From: Gillisella vitis
Lineage (GTDB): Bacteria; Pseudomonadota; Alphaproteobacteria; Rhizobiales; Rhizobiaceae
Direction of reading: 5' to 3'
DNA length: 64,000 bases
Assembly: GCA_009744235.1 (NCBI GenBank)
Contig: WPHV01000001.1
Location: 1 to 64,000 of the forward strand
The position numbers were made by a program, and so were the translations under genes. The notes beneath the pieces were generated by a model. The model worked only from the letters and a program-made list of their open reading frames with translations. It ran no database searches and was not told the origin of the DNA. Below are positions 54,631 to 63,642 of this stretch, one piece after another. Within the stretch, counting starts at the first letter, position 1, and each line of letters starts with the position of its first letter.

Positions 54631-56409
54631 TTAAACGAGCTGACGGCCCTTGGCATCGATGGCCGTTGCCACCGCATCGTCCGTCGCCTCGTCCGGCAAC
54701 AGCATTTCGTTATGCGCCTTGCCCGATGGAATCATCGGGAAACAATTGGCGAGGTTGGCCACCCGGCAGTCGAAGATGACAGGCCTCTTGACGTTGATCA
54801 TCTCCAGGATCGCATCATCCAGCTGATCCGGCTTTTCGCAGCGAATGCCGACCGCGCCATAGGCTTCTGCCAGTTTGACGAAATCAGGCATGGCTTCGGT
54901 ATAGGAGTTGGACAGCCGGTTACCATGCAGCAATTGCTGCCATTGCCTTACCATGCCCATATACTGGTTGTTGAGGATGAAGATCTTCACCGGCGCATTA
55001 TATTGCACGGCGCAGGACATTTCCTGAATGCACATCTGGATCGATGCATCACCGGCAATGTCGATGACCAGGCTTTCCGGATAGGCGATCTGCACGCCTA
55101 TCGCTGCCGGGAAACCATAGCCCATCGTGCCGAGACCGCCGGACGTCATCCAATGGTTCGGCTGTTCGAAGCCGAAAAACTGGGCGGCCCACATCTGGTG
55201 CTGGCCGACTTCCGTGGTGATGTAGGTATCATGGCCAAGGCTCAGCGCCGACAACCGTTCGATGGCGTATTGTGGCATGATCACGTCCCTGGAGGGCGTA
55301 TAGGAGAAGGACTTGCGCGCCTTCCAACCGTCAACACTGGCCTTCCATTCCGCCGTCTGGGCCGCATCCGGCTTTTTCGCCAAAGCCCGCCATTGACGCA
55401 CCATGTCTTCGAGAACATGGGCGATGTCGCCGGTGATCGGAATATCGACGCGCACCGTCTTGTTGATCGAGGACGGATCGATATCGATATGGATCTTCTT
55501 GGAATTGGGCGAAAACGCATTGAGACGACCGGTGATGCGGTCGTCGAACCGCGCACCGATACAGACCATTACGTCGCAATCATGCATGGCCATATTGGCC
55601 TCGTAGGAGCCGTGCATGCCCAGCATGCCCAGCCAATTCTCGCCCGATGCCGGATAGCTGCCCAGGCCCATCAGGGTCGAGGTGATCGGAAAATCGGTGA
55701 GGCTGACCAGTTCGCGCAGCAGCTTGGAGGCTTCCGGCCCGGAATTGACCACACCGCCACCCGAATAGATTACCGGACGCCGGGCGCTGGCCATCAGCTC
55801 GACAGCGGCTTGGATCGCCTTGGAATCACCCTGCATTTTCGGCTGATAGCTGCGCTGGATCGTGTGGTTTTCCGGCGGCGTATAGGTGCCGGTGGCAAAT
55901 TGCACGTCCTTCGGAATATCGACGACGACAGGGCCGGGACGACCCGTCTGGGCAATACGGAAGGCTTCATGAATGACCCGGGCCAGATCGTTGACATCCT
56001 TGACCAGCCAATTGTGCTTGGTGCAGGGACGGGTAATACCCACCGTGTCGCATTCCTGAAACGCATCCGAGCCGATCAGCGTGGTCGGCACCTGGCCGGA
56101 CAGGCAGACCAGCGGAATGCTGTCCATCAGCGCGTCCTGCAAGGGGGTGACGGCATTGGTGGCGCCAGGGCCGGACGTGACCAGCATGACGCCTGCCTTG
56201 CCGGTGGAGCGGGCATAGCCTTCAGCTGCGTGGCCTGCACCCTGCTCATGACGCACGAGAATGTGCTGGATCTCATCCTGCTGGAAGATTTCATCATAGA
56301 TCGGCAGCACAGCGCCGCCAGGATAGCCGAATATATGCTCGACCCCGTTATCCTTCAGCGCCTTCAAAACAATTTCCGCGCCGGTCATCCTGTTATCTGT
56401 GCCAGTCAT
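54631..56409 (-). CDS. ilvI: Acetolactate synthase large catalytic subunit
   Basis: 592 residues. The TPP-binding enzyme layout is complete: FGYPGGAVLPIYDEIF, HEQGAGHAAEGYARSTGKAGVMLVTSGPGATN with the catalytic Glu, SGQVPTTLIGSDAFQE, the FAD-type central domain, and GDASIQMCIQEMSCAVQYNAPVKIFILNNQYMGMV that binds Mg-TPP. It makes acetolactate or acetohydroxybutyrate for branched-chain amino acids. It is preceded by an attenuator (leader peptide 56574-56518 and terminator 56484-56460) and followed by ilvH. Confidence 0.97.
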   Translation of the reverse strand: MTGTDNRMTGAEIVLKALKDNGVEHIFGYPGGAVLPIYDEIFQQDEIQHILVRHEQGAGHAAEGYARSTGKAGVMLVTSGPGATNAVTPLQDALMDSIPLVCLSGQVPTTLIGSDAFQECDTVGITRPCTKHNWLVKDVNDLARVIHEAFRIAQTGRPGPVVVDIPKDVQFATGTYTPPENHTIQRSYQPKMQGDSKAIQAAVELMASARRPVIYSGGGVVNSGPEASKLLRELVSLTDFPITSTLMGLGSYPASGENWLGMLGMHGSYEANMAMHDCDVMVCIGARFDDRITGRLNAFSPNSKKIHIDIDPSSINKTVRVDIPITGDIAHVLEDMVRQWRALAKKPDAAQTAEWKASVDGWKARKSFSYTPSRDVIMPQYAIERLSALSLGHDTYITTEVGQHQMWAAQFFGFEQPNHWMTSGGLGTMGYGFPAAIGVQIAYPESLVIDIAGDASIQMCIQEMSCAVQYNAPVKIFILNNQYMGMVRQWQQLLHGNRLSNSYTEAMPDFVKLAEAYGAVGIRCEKPDQLDDAILEMINVKRPVIFDCRVANLANCFPMIPSGKAHNEMLLPDEATDDAVATAIDAKGRQLV

Positions 56410-56459
56410 GTCTGCTCCCGATATTTCCCGAATGCTGCTGTTATCGTGATTTTGGCCAT

Positions 56460-56484
56460 AAAAAAAGGCCCCTGGAAGGAGCCT
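56460..56484 (-). terminator. Attenuator terminator upstream of ilvI
   Basis: On the - strand AGGCTCC (56484-56478) pairs with GGGGCCT (56472-56466), with one G-T wobble and a TTCCA loop, followed by seven T residues. It lies 50 bp before the ilvI start and after the leader peptide. Small hairpins between them (GACGGT with ACCGTC, AGGC with GCCT) may form the competing structures. Confidence 0.8.
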
Positions 56485-56517
56485 GTCTGTCGCGCATGGG
56501 AGGCTATTGCCTGACGG

Positions 56518-56574
56518 TCACACCGTCATGCCCATGCGCGTACCCACCACGAGAAGAATGTTAAAATTGATCAT
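56518..56574 (-). CDS. ilvIH leader peptide, branched-chain amino-acid attenuator
   Basis: An 18-codon gene, MINFNILLVVGTRMGMTV, with Ile-Leu-Leu-Val-Val codons in a row (ATT CTT CTC GTG GTG) plus an early ATC and a last GTG. When charged tRNA for Ile, Leu or Val is scarce the ribosome would stall on this run and let an antiterminator form, so ilvI and ilvH are read. A good promoter (TTGACG at 56610-56605, 17 bp, TATCAC at 56587-56582) places the transcript start within about a base or two of the ATG at 56574, so the mRNA is probably leaderless. The leaderless arrangement is known for the trp leader of Sinorhizobium. Confidence 0.8.
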   Translation of the reverse strand: MINFNILLVVGTRMGMTV

Positions 56575-56581
56575 GGGCAAA

Positions 56582-56610
56582 GTGATAGCCAGTCTGACAG
56601 CAAGCGTCAA
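56582..56610 (-). promoter_or_regulatory. Promoter of the ilvIH operon
   Basis: A -35 box TTGACG at 56610-56605, 17-bp spacer and -10 box TATCAC at 56587-56582. Only seven bases separate the -10 box from the ATG of the leader peptide. Confidence 0.7.
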
Positions 56611-56840
56611 CGGCAAAAAGCCTGCAAATGCGGCAGGAGGCGCACATTTTCGAAGCATCTGCGCCGGTGTTGCCGTCAAGATGATATACCGGATCTTAAC
56701 AGCAGACGGCTACCATCGCTTGCCGGTCCCTCGCCGGACCCCGGTCCATCACAGATGAGCGCCTTTTGCAAAACCCTGATCTTCCACCTTCAGGCTCCTC
56801 CCTTTCCAGCGCATCCGCCGGACAGGATCGCCGTGACCAG

Positions 56841-58847
56841 ATGACACCTGGCAATCGTTTTCTGGGCCGTGTCGTTGCCTGCAATGGCGCACGCGCCACG
56901 ATTGCCGCCACCGCCCAGGAAGGCGGCACCGACCTGACGTCGCTGTGGTCTGTCGGGCGGCTGATTTCCATTACCGTCGGGGAAAACCGTGTCGTCGCGC
57001 TGGTTTACGCCATGCGCACCGAAACTGGTCTGTGGAGCGAAGACAAAGACAATGGCTTCATCGTCGATGTCGAGCTGATGGGCGAGGTCAGCCGGGGCCC
57101 GGAGGGCAGCGAAGTCTTTACCTCAGGCATTACTCAATATCCCTATCTTGGCGCCGTTGCTCACCGCATCCGCGTGGCCGATCTGAAGCGGATCTATGAT
57201 TCGAAAGAAGGTGGTAGCTGCAAGATCGGACGTTTGAGCCAGGACGATTCCATCGACGCCACGATCCACATTCCTTCCATGCTCTCCAAGCATTTCGCCG
57301 TGGTCGGCTCCACCGGCGTTGGAAAATCCACCGCCGTGTCCTTGTTGCTGCATAAGGCAATAGCCGCCGACCCCAAGCTGCGGGTATTGATCCTCGATCC
57401 CCATAATGAATTTGCCGCAGCCTTTGGCAGCCAGGCCGTGGTGATCGACACCGACACGCTGGACCTGCCCTTCTGGCTGATGCGTCTCGATGAACTGACT
57501 GAAGTGCTTTACCGGGGCAGGCCCGCCGTCGTCGAAGAGCTGGATGTTTTGCGCGACCTGATTCCGGAGGCCAAACGCGCCTTCAAAGGCTCTGAAGCTG
57601 GCCTGACACGCCGTAGCGAGCGGGCTGGTTTTACCGCCGATACACCTGTCCCCTACCGATTGTCGGACCTGCTGGCCGCCATTGACGAGCGGATTGGCAG
57701 GCTGGAGGGCCGCGACGAAAAGCCCGCCCTTCGCTCGCTGAAAATGCGGATCATGTCGGCGGTCAACGACCCGCGCTATCGCTTCATGTTCTCCAGCAAC
57801 ACGATCAGCGATACGATCATGGAAACCGTCGCGCATATCTTTCGCGTGCCGGGCCATGGCAAGCCGATTTCCACGTTCCAACTGGCGGGCATTCCCTCCG
57901 AAATTGTCAATTCGGTGGCCTCCGTGCTGTGCCGCATGGCCTTTGAGCTGGCGCTCTGGTCGAACGGCGCGATCCATATGCTGGTGGTTTGCGAAGAAGC
58001 GCATCGTTATGTGCCGGCAGACCCCAGCCTTGGTTTTTTCCCGACCCGGCAGGCCATTGCGCGGATTGCCAAGGAAGGCCGCAAATACGGCGTCTCGCTC
58101 GGCATCATCACCCAGCGACCGGGTGAGCTCGACCAAACCATCCTGTCGCAATGCTCCACTGTGTTTGCCATGCGGCTTTCCAACGACAGCGACCAGGCCA
58201 TCATTCGCAAGGCCTTGCCCGACAGCTCGATCTCCGCCACCAGCTTCATTTCCTCGATTGGCAACGGCGAGGCGATTGCCTTTGGCGAGGCGATTGCCGT
58301 GCCGATGCGCATGCGGTTTGACCGGGTGGACCAACGCCACCTCCCCAAAGCCAGCGGCAGCACACTGGCACCCTCCGAAGACATGCCAGATAATATAGAT
58401 CTCAGCGAAGTCATCTCGCGGATGCGCGCCAGCGCAGAACCGGACATTTCGGGCTTCCAACAGAGCTATCGCGTACCGGAGCCGGAAGCGTACAGGCCGC
58501 CCGCGCCCAATACTGAGCCGACCATCACCACCCCACTCGCCGAACCATTCCGCGCCCCGACCGCCGAGCCTCCAGAAGCACCGCGCCCGATCCTGCCCAG
58601 CCCGCCTATCGAGCCCTACCGGCCCGACATGCTGCCCGGCACCGAACTTGGCACCTCACCCGCTGCACCCCGCCCTGAACCCGCCTCCGGCTTTCGCCCT
58701 GCCAGCGCCTATGCGGGGCTGCGTAAGCCGGATGCTCAAACCCTTTTTGCCGCCGCGCCCTCACCCGCCGTTCCAACACGGCGCGAGCCGGGCATGACGC
58801 TAAGGGAAAGTATTTTGAAGAAGCCGTTGGGTGGGGTGAAGGAATAG
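56841..58847 (+). CDS. HerA-like DNA-translocating ATPase
   Basis: 668 residues from ATG 56841; a TTG at 56766 would add 25 residues, and neither has a good ribosome site. An N-terminal HAS-barrel-like domain (GRVVACNGARATIAA) precedes the DUF87/FtsK-type motor: Walker A VVGSTGVGKSTAVSLLLH, Walker B AIHMLVVCEEAHRYVP, and SLGIITQRPGELDQTILSQC. HerA ATPases form hexamers that pull DNA and usually work with the nuclease NurA; no NurA is nearby. The last 130 residues are a Pro-rich disordered tail. Bacterial HerA-type ATPases also take part in antiphage systems, but here no partner is seen. Confidence 0.87.
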   Translation: MTPGNRFLGRVVACNGARATIAATAQEGGTDLTSLWSVGRLISITVGENRVVALVYAMRTETGLWSEDKDNGFIVDVELMGEVSRGPEGSEVFTSGITQYPYLGAVAHRIRVADLKRIYDSKEGGSCKIGRLSQDDSIDATIHIPSMLSKHFAVVGSTGVGKSTAVSLLLHKAIAADPKLRVLILDPHNEFAAAFGSQAVVIDTDTLDLPFWLMRLDELTEVLYRGRPAVVEELDVLRDLIPEAKRAFKGSEAGLTRRSERAGFTADTPVPYRLSDLLAAIDERIGRLEGRDEKPALRSLKMRIMSAVNDPRYRFMFSSNTISDTIMETVAHIFRVPGHGKPISTFQLAGIPSEIVNSVASVLCRMAFELALWSNGAIHMLVVCEEAHRYVPADPSLGFFPTRQAIARIAKEGRKYGVSLGIITQRPGELDQTILSQCSTVFAMRLSNDSDQAIIRKALPDSSISATSFISSIGNGEAIAFGEAIAVPMRMRFDRVDQRHLPKASGSTLAPSEDMPDNIDLSEVISRMRASAEPDISGFQQSYRVPEPEAYRPPAPNTEPTITTPLAEPFRAPTAEPPEAPRPILPSPPIEPYRPDMLPGTELGTSPAAPRPEPASGFRPASAYAGLRKPDAQTLFAAAPSPAVPTRREPGMTLRESILKKPLGGVKE

Positions 58848-58908
58848 TAGAAGCTTGCTCCAACTATTCTGCCGATTCATATCGAGTCAGGCGCTGCTTC
58901 AATCTCTT

Positions 58909-58947
58909 AGAGCATCGTACAGAAAATCGGAAACAGAACGATGCTCT
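58909..58947. repeat. AGAGCATCG-type palindrome, short copy
   Basis: AGAGCATCG at 58909-58917 and CGATGCTCT at 58939-58947 form perfect 9-bp ends of a 39-bp element that also contains CAGAAAATCGGAAACAG. It follows the HerA-like gene and may work as a weak terminator. Confidence 0.75.
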
Positions 58948-58997
58948 TGTGGAACGCTTGGTTCCTAGGGAGAACCGGTCCGGCTGCTACACCACTC

Positions 58998-59255
58998 TCA
59001 CCCACCCACATTCCGCTTCGCCGCATCGGCCAGCACGCTCAAATGCCGCTCGATCAGCGTCAGGAAGGCAATCGTGCCGCAGACCAGGGCCGCAACCAGA
59101 ATGCCGCCCAAGCCACCGATGACAGCACCGGGAATGGAAAGTTCGCCGGTATAATAGATGCCACGCGTGGCACCAGATGCGGCCGCGATGGTGATGATCA
59201 GCAGAGCAAACAGGATGTTGAGGGCGGACAGGGTTCTGGCGAGAAAGTGGTTCAT
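58998..59255 (-). CDS. Small inner-membrane protein with two membrane segments
   Basis: 85 residues. The N-terminal segment (LSALNILFALLIITIAAASGA) and a second segment (AVIGGLGGILVAALVCGTIAFLTLI) flank a short Gly/Tyr loop. The end (ERHLSVLADAAKRN) is cytoplasmic. Proteins of this sort are common in rhizobia without a known function. It lies downstream of miaA on the other side of a short gap, and is convergent with the HerA-like gene. Confidence 0.75.
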   Translation of the reverse strand: MNHFLARTLSALNILFALLIITIAAASGATRGIYYTGELSIPGAVIGGLGGILVAALVCGTIAFLTLIERHLSVLADAAKRNVGG

Positions 59256-59339
59256 GGGAACTCCGTGATCGATTGTTTCGCAACAATGAAATCACGGTTC
59301 AACACACCGAACAAGATTCGGATGTGACCGCAGGTCACC

Positions 59340-60254
59340 TCAGCCTGAACGGCTGGCAGCAGGATCGACCCTCTCCCAACTCCCATCCATCTGATTGCGA
59401 AACCAGGTCATCTGGCGTTTTGCATATTGGCGCGTGGCGGCGGAGGCCTTTTCGATGACGTCCGCGCGGCTCATCTCACCCTTCAGCATAGCGGCGATCT
59501 GGGAGACGCCGATGGCCTTCATGGCGGGCATGTCCGGGGAAATGTTCTGCGCCAGCAGTGCCTCTACCTCTTCCACCGCGCCCTCATCCATCATCATTGC
59601 AAAGCGGCGGTTGATGCGGTCGTGCAGCAGTTTGCGATCCGGCAGGACGACCAGTTTCTTCGCCCGGCTCGGATCAACGATCATTGGCCCGGAGCGGGTT
59701 TGAAAGACGGAAATCGACTGGCCAGTGACCTCAAGCACCTCCAGCGCCCGGATGATCCGCTGGCCGTCGCGCGGGTCGAGCCTTCCCGCAACGGCGGGAT
59801 CACGCAGAGTCAGGTCGTGATGCAGGCTTTCCGCCCCTTCCGATCGTTCACGCTGGCGCAGGGCCGCACGTACCGGTTCGGGTATGACAGGCATGTCGGA
59901 GAGGCCGCCGGTCAGCGCCTTAAAATACAGCCCCGTACCGCCGACGATCACCGGCAACCGGTTTTGCGTCCGCAGGTCTTGCAGCAACATAGTCACGTCG
60001 CGCAGCCAGTCGCCGGTCGAATAGGCAGCACCCGCCGCAACATGGCCGTAGAGGCGATGCGGCACGCCCTGCATATCCTCTTCGCTTGGGCGCGCGGTCA
60101 CCACACGCAGCGTATCATACACCTGCATGCTATCGGCATTGATCACCACGCCACCTGCGTCGGCCGCAAGCCTCAGCGCTAACGCGGACTTGCCGCTGGC
60201 GGTCGGTCCGGTTATCAGGATGGCATCAAAATTGTCATCAAGGTTGTTCATCAT
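59340..60254 (-). CDS. miaA: tRNA dimethylallyltransferase MiaA
   Basis: 304 residues from ATG 60254, or 303 from the next ATG at 60251. The P-loop is ILITGPTASGKSALALRLA, then NADSMQVYDTLRVVTARPS, and IVGGTGLYFKALTGGL. The DSMQVY and GGTGLY motifs bind dimethylallyl diphosphate and the A37 base. The enzyme adds an isopentenyl group to A37 of tRNAs that read UNN codons. Its start codon overlaps that of serB on the opposite strand. Confidence 0.95.
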   Translation of the reverse strand: MMNNLDDNFDAILITGPTASGKSALALRLAADAGGVVINADSMQVYDTLRVVTARPSEEDMQGVPHRLYGHVAAGAAYSTGDWLRDVTMLLQDLRTQNRLPVIVGGTGLYFKALTGGLSDMPVIPEPVRAALRQRERSEGAESLHHDLTLRDPAVAGRLDPRDGQRIIRALEVLEVTGQSISVFQTRSGPMIVDPSRAKKLVVLPDRKLLHDRINRRFAMMMDEGAVEEVEALLAQNISPDMPAMKAIGVSQIAAMLKGEMSRADVIEKASAATRQYAKRQMTWFRNQMDGSWERVDPAASRSG

Positions 60255-61143
60255 GGCTTTCGTTGCCACGCTTATTGCCAATCCGTCAAATCCTGTTCTG
60301 ACCCCGGCCCTTGCCGAGCAAGCCGCAGCCGCAGTTTCCGCCTCTGGCCTCTATTGGCTGGCGGATGGTGTAGCCTGCGATATCGCGCTGAAGGATGGCA
60401 GTGATCTTGACGCAACGGAAGAGACCTTACGTAAAGTGATAGAAGGTCACCCCATTGATCTCGCCATCCAACAGGCCGACAAACGCCGCAAGGCCTTCCT
60501 GATAGCCGATATGGATTCGACCATGATCGGCCAGGAATGCATTGATGAACTGGCCGCCGAAGTCGGTCTGAAGGACGAGGTCTCGCAGATCACCGCCCGC
60601 GCCATGAATGGCGAAATCGCCTTCGAACCGGCGCTGCGTGAACGTGTCGCGCTGTTGAAAGGCCTGCCGATCACCGTTGTCGATGAGGTGATCGCCAAAC
60701 GGATCACGCTCACCCCAGGCGGGCTGGAGCTGATCGCCACCATGAAGGCCAAGGGCTATTATACCGCGCTGGTCTCGGGCGGATTTACTGTCTTCACCTC
60801 GAAAATTGCGGCCACCCTGGGCTTTGAAGAAAACCGCGCCAATATCCTGCTGGAACAAGACGGCCTGCTGACCGGCGAAGTGGCCGAACCAATCCTCGGC
60901 AAGCAAGCCAAGGTGGATGCGTTGCAGGACATCGTCACCCGACTTGGTCTTTCGCCGGAGGATGTGATTGCCGTTGGCGACGGCGCCAATGATCTTGGCA
61001 TGCTCGGCGTCGCTGGCTCCGGCGTGGCGCTGCATGCCAAGCCCACGGTGGCGGCTCAGGCGAAAATTCGCATCGACTATGGTGATTTAACGGCTTTGCT
61101 TTATCTTCAGGGCTACCGCAAGACGGATTTCGTCGCTCCTTAA
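60253..61143 (+). CDS. serB: Phosphoserine phosphatase SerB
   Basis: 296 residues from ATG 60253. The HAD motifs are FLIADMDSTMIGQECIDELA (DxD with nucleophile Asp), SGGFTVFTSKIAATLGF and VIAVGDGANDLGMLGVAGSGVALHAKP. The N-terminal 85 residues are an ACT-like regulatory region. It removes phosphate from phosphoserine, the last step of serine synthesis. It is divergent from miaA with overlapping start codons, so each promoter must lie within the other gene. A GNAT gene follows after 12 bp. Confidence 0.96.
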   Translation: MAFVATLIANPSNPVLTPALAEQAAAAVSASGLYWLADGVACDIALKDGSDLDATEETLRKVIEGHPIDLAIQQADKRRKAFLIADMDSTMIGQECIDELAAEVGLKDEVSQITARAMNGEIAFEPALRERVALLKGLPITVVDEVIAKRITLTPGGLELIATMKAKGYYTALVSGGFTVFTSKIAATLGFEENRANILLEQDGLLTGEVAEPILGKQAKVDALQDIVTRLGLSPEDVIAVGDGANDLGMLGVAGSGVALHAKPTVAAQAKIRIDYGDLTALLYLQGYRKTDFVAP

Positions 61144-61155
61144 ACCACGGGCATC

Positions 61156-61722
61156 ATGATTATTGTTGAAACGGACCGGCTGCTGTTGCGCCGATGGAAA
61201 GAGAGCGACCGCAATCTGTTTCGGGAAATCAATGCCGACCCGAAAGTCATGCAGTTCTTCCCCTTTCGCCGGTCTTATGAAGAAGCGGACCTGATGATGG
61301 ACCGCGTCAACAGGCTGATCGATGAGACCGGCCTGTGCTTTTACGCGGTTGAACTCAAGGAAACCGAAGAGCCCATTGGTTTTTGCGGATTGTCGGACGC
61401 GATGATGCCGGACATTCTGGGCGAAGGCACGATAGAAATCGGCTGGCGGCTCGCCACCCGCTTCTGGGGGCATGGCTATGCGACGGAAGCGGCACGCGGT
61501 CTTCTCGGTTATGGCTTCAAAGCCAAAGGCTTGAACGAAATCGTTTCCTTTGCGGTCGCCACCAACCACCGCTCCACTGCCGTCATGCAGCGGCTCGGCA
61601 TGATCCGTGACCTGAACGGCGATTTCGACCACCCGCGTGTCCCCGACACCCATCCGCACCTGAAACCACATGTGCTTTACCGGATGACAAAACAGCTTTG
61701 GGCGTCCCAACACATCACTTGA
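61156..61722 (+). CDS. GNAT-family N-acetyltransferase (RimJ/RimL type)
   Basis: 188 residues. The RimJ-like opening is VETDRLLLRRWKESDRNLFREINADPKVMQFFPFRRSYEEA. The acetyl-CoA site is in IGWRLATRFWGHGYATEAARGLLGYGFKAKGLNEIVSFAVATNHRSTAVMQRLGM. It moves an acetyl group from acetyl-CoA to an amine; the acceptor is unknown. It begins 12 bp after serB and probably shares its transcript. Confidence 0.9.
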   Translation: MIIVETDRLLLRRWKESDRNLFREINADPKVMQFFPFRRSYEEADLMMDRVNRLIDETGLCFYAVELKETEEPIGFCGLSDAMMPDILGEGTIEIGWRLATRFWGHGYATEAARGLLGYGFKAKGLNEIVSFAVATNHRSTAVMQRLGMIRDLNGDFDHPRVPDTHPHLKPHVLYRMTKQLWASQHIT

Positions 61723-61784
61723 AGTAGCGGATTCAAACTCTGAACCCGCTGCCATAGACCTCTGAATCGACTCTCAAAAATACC

Positions 61785-63365
61785 CTATTCCAGCGGCACG
61801 GCCACGAAACGCAGATCGCCCTGCGGCGTCGCCACCATCAGATGAATGGCACGGCGGCCATCGGATTTCAGCTTGTCGATTTTCTCCGCCAAGGCTTCTG
61901 GCGTGGCGACGAATTCCTGGGCCACTTCCACGATCACCTCACCGGCTTTCAAGCCCTTCTGGTCAGCGGCGGAGCTCTGCTGCACATCAGTGATCAGCAA
62001 GCCCTCGACGCTCTTGGCAATCGAATTGGCGGCCCGCTTCTCATCGTCCAGCGCCTCGACACTCATGCCAAGCACCATGCCGCTGGCCGCCTCGTCCGTG
62101 TCCTCGCTGTCGCTGGCTTTTGGATCGGCCTGTTCGCTGTCCTTGGCTTCCGTCGCCTTGTCGTCAGGCAATTGCGCCAGCTTCACTTTCAATGTTTCCC
62201 GCTTACCGTCACGAAACACCACGACATCGATATCCTGATTGATCGGGCTTTCGGCCACCGTGCGAACCAGATCGCGGCTTTCGGCAATATCCTTGCCGCC
62301 GAAGGAAATAATCACGTCTCCGGTTTTGAGAGGCCCCTTGGCCACCGGACCGTCTTCAATAATGCTGCTGACCAGCGCACCCCGGCCCAATTTGATACCT
62401 GCCGACTTGGCGAGATCATCCGGTACCGGCTGAATGCGCACGCCCAGCCAGCCGCGCCGCGTTTCACCAAAGTCGCGGAGCTGCTTGATGACATTTTCGG
62501 CCAGTTCCGACGGCACGGCAAAGCCAATACCGATGGAACCGCCGCTGGGCGAAATGATCGCCGTATTGATGCCGATCACTTCACCACGCATGTTGAACAG
62601 TGGGCCGCCGGAATTGCCCTTGTTGATCGCCGCATCGGTCTGAATGAAATTGTCATAGGGTCCGGCATTGATATTTCGGCCCCGGGCCGAAACGATGCCG
62701 AGCGTTACCGAACCGCCGAGCCCAAAGGGATTGCCGATCGCCATCACCCAATCGCCGATCCGCATCACTTTCGAATCGCCGAATTTTACCGCTGTCAGCG
62801 GTTCCGTCGGTTCAACCTTCAATAGCGAAAGATCGGTCTTGGTGTCGGTGCCGATCAGCTTGGCCTGCAATTTCGAACCGTCGGAGAAAATCACTTCGAT
62901 GTCATCGGCATTCTCGATGACATGGTTGTTGGTGACGATGTAACCAGCGGGATCGATAACAAAGCCGGAGCCTAGCGAATTGACCTTATGGTTGCTGCCC
63001 TTGCCCTCGCGATTCTTGTAGAAATCTTCAAACAGATCTTCAAAGGGCGAGCCTTTCGGCACCTGTGGCAGGGGCGCAGACTCGTCATCATCGACATTCT
63101 GCGATGTCGCGATATTGACCACCGCACCGAGAAGCCCCTCTGCAAGATCGGCGACGGGTGCCGGACCGCCCTGCGCGGGTCCTGACGTTGCGGACGCACC
63201 AGACCCGGAAGCAGGCGGCGACGGGGGAATCGGCGCTGCGGTCTTGACCTGCGCAAAGGCTGCCGTGCTCGTGGCCACAGGCCCAAAGCTGACCATGCCC
63301 CCGACGACAACAGAGGTCAGAAGGCGGGTGGCCGGTCCGCAACACTTAATCATAAGCTTCCTCAT
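61785..63365 (-). CDS. Periplasmic DegP/HtrA-type serine protease
   Basis: 526 residues from ATG 63365; a frame start at 63410 would add 15. A signal peptide (KCCGPATRLLTSVVVGGMVSFGPVATSTAAFA) precedes a Pro/Gly/Ala linker. The catalytic triad is His in YIVTNNHVIENADDIEV, Asp in DTKTDLSLLKVEP, and Ser in AAINKGNSGGPLFNMRGEV. Two PDZ domains follow (GWLGVRIQPVPDDLAKSAGIKLGRGALVSSI and LLITDVQQSSAADQKGLKAGEVIVEV). It degrades or refolds damaged envelope proteins. It lies downstream of hflC on the same strand, a common order in alphaproteobacteria. Confidence 0.95.
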   Translation of the reverse strand: MRKLMIKCCGPATRLLTSVVVGGMVSFGPVATSTAAFAQVKTAAPIPPSPPASGSGASATSGPAQGGPAPVADLAEGLLGAVVNIATSQNVDDDESAPLPQVPKGSPFEDLFEDFYKNREGKGSNHKVNSLGSGFVIDPAGYIVTNNHVIENADDIEVIFSDGSKLQAKLIGTDTKTDLSLLKVEPTEPLTAVKFGDSKVMRIGDWVMAIGNPFGLGGSVTLGIVSARGRNINAGPYDNFIQTDAAINKGNSGGPLFNMRGEVIGINTAIISPSGGSIGIGFAVPSELAENVIKQLRDFGETRRGWLGVRIQPVPDDLAKSAGIKLGRGALVSSIIEDGPVAKGPLKTGDVIISFGGKDIAESRDLVRTVAESPINQDIDVVVFRDGKRETLKVKLAQLPDDKATEAKDSEQADPKASDSEDTDEAASGMVLGMSVEALDDEKRAANSIAKSVEGLLITDVQQSSAADQKGLKAGEVIVEVAQEFVATPEALAEKIDKLKSDGRRAIHLMVATPQGDLRFVAVPLE

Positions 63366-63593
63366 GGTGAGTTTCATTCCTGCTCGCATCCGACCGATCA
63401 TAGGACGCATGGCTACAAACCGAAACCGCCTTGCCGGGTTTGTTCACGCTATCTTGAGTATAGGGCGGCGTCATGGCGCGGGGTGTCGTTTATACCCGCC
63501 CCCCCAAAATGCCCAGGCATCGTCGTTTCGAAGGATTTCGGCGATCTCAACTGCATCAGGCGGTTGAGATATTTGCAAATGACATACCCATAG

Positions 63594-63623
63594 AAAAGGG
63601 GCCGGAATGACCCGGCCCCTTTT
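63594..63623. terminator. Strong terminator after hflC
   Basis: AAAAGGGGCCGG at 63594-63605 and CCGGCCCCTTTT at 63612-63623 form a perfect 12-bp stem with a 6-nt loop, with A- and T-runs at the ends. It separates hflC from the protease gene, so the latter probably has its own promoter. Confidence 0.85.
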
Positions 63624-63642
63624 GGCTTTAAAGATGTGTCTA

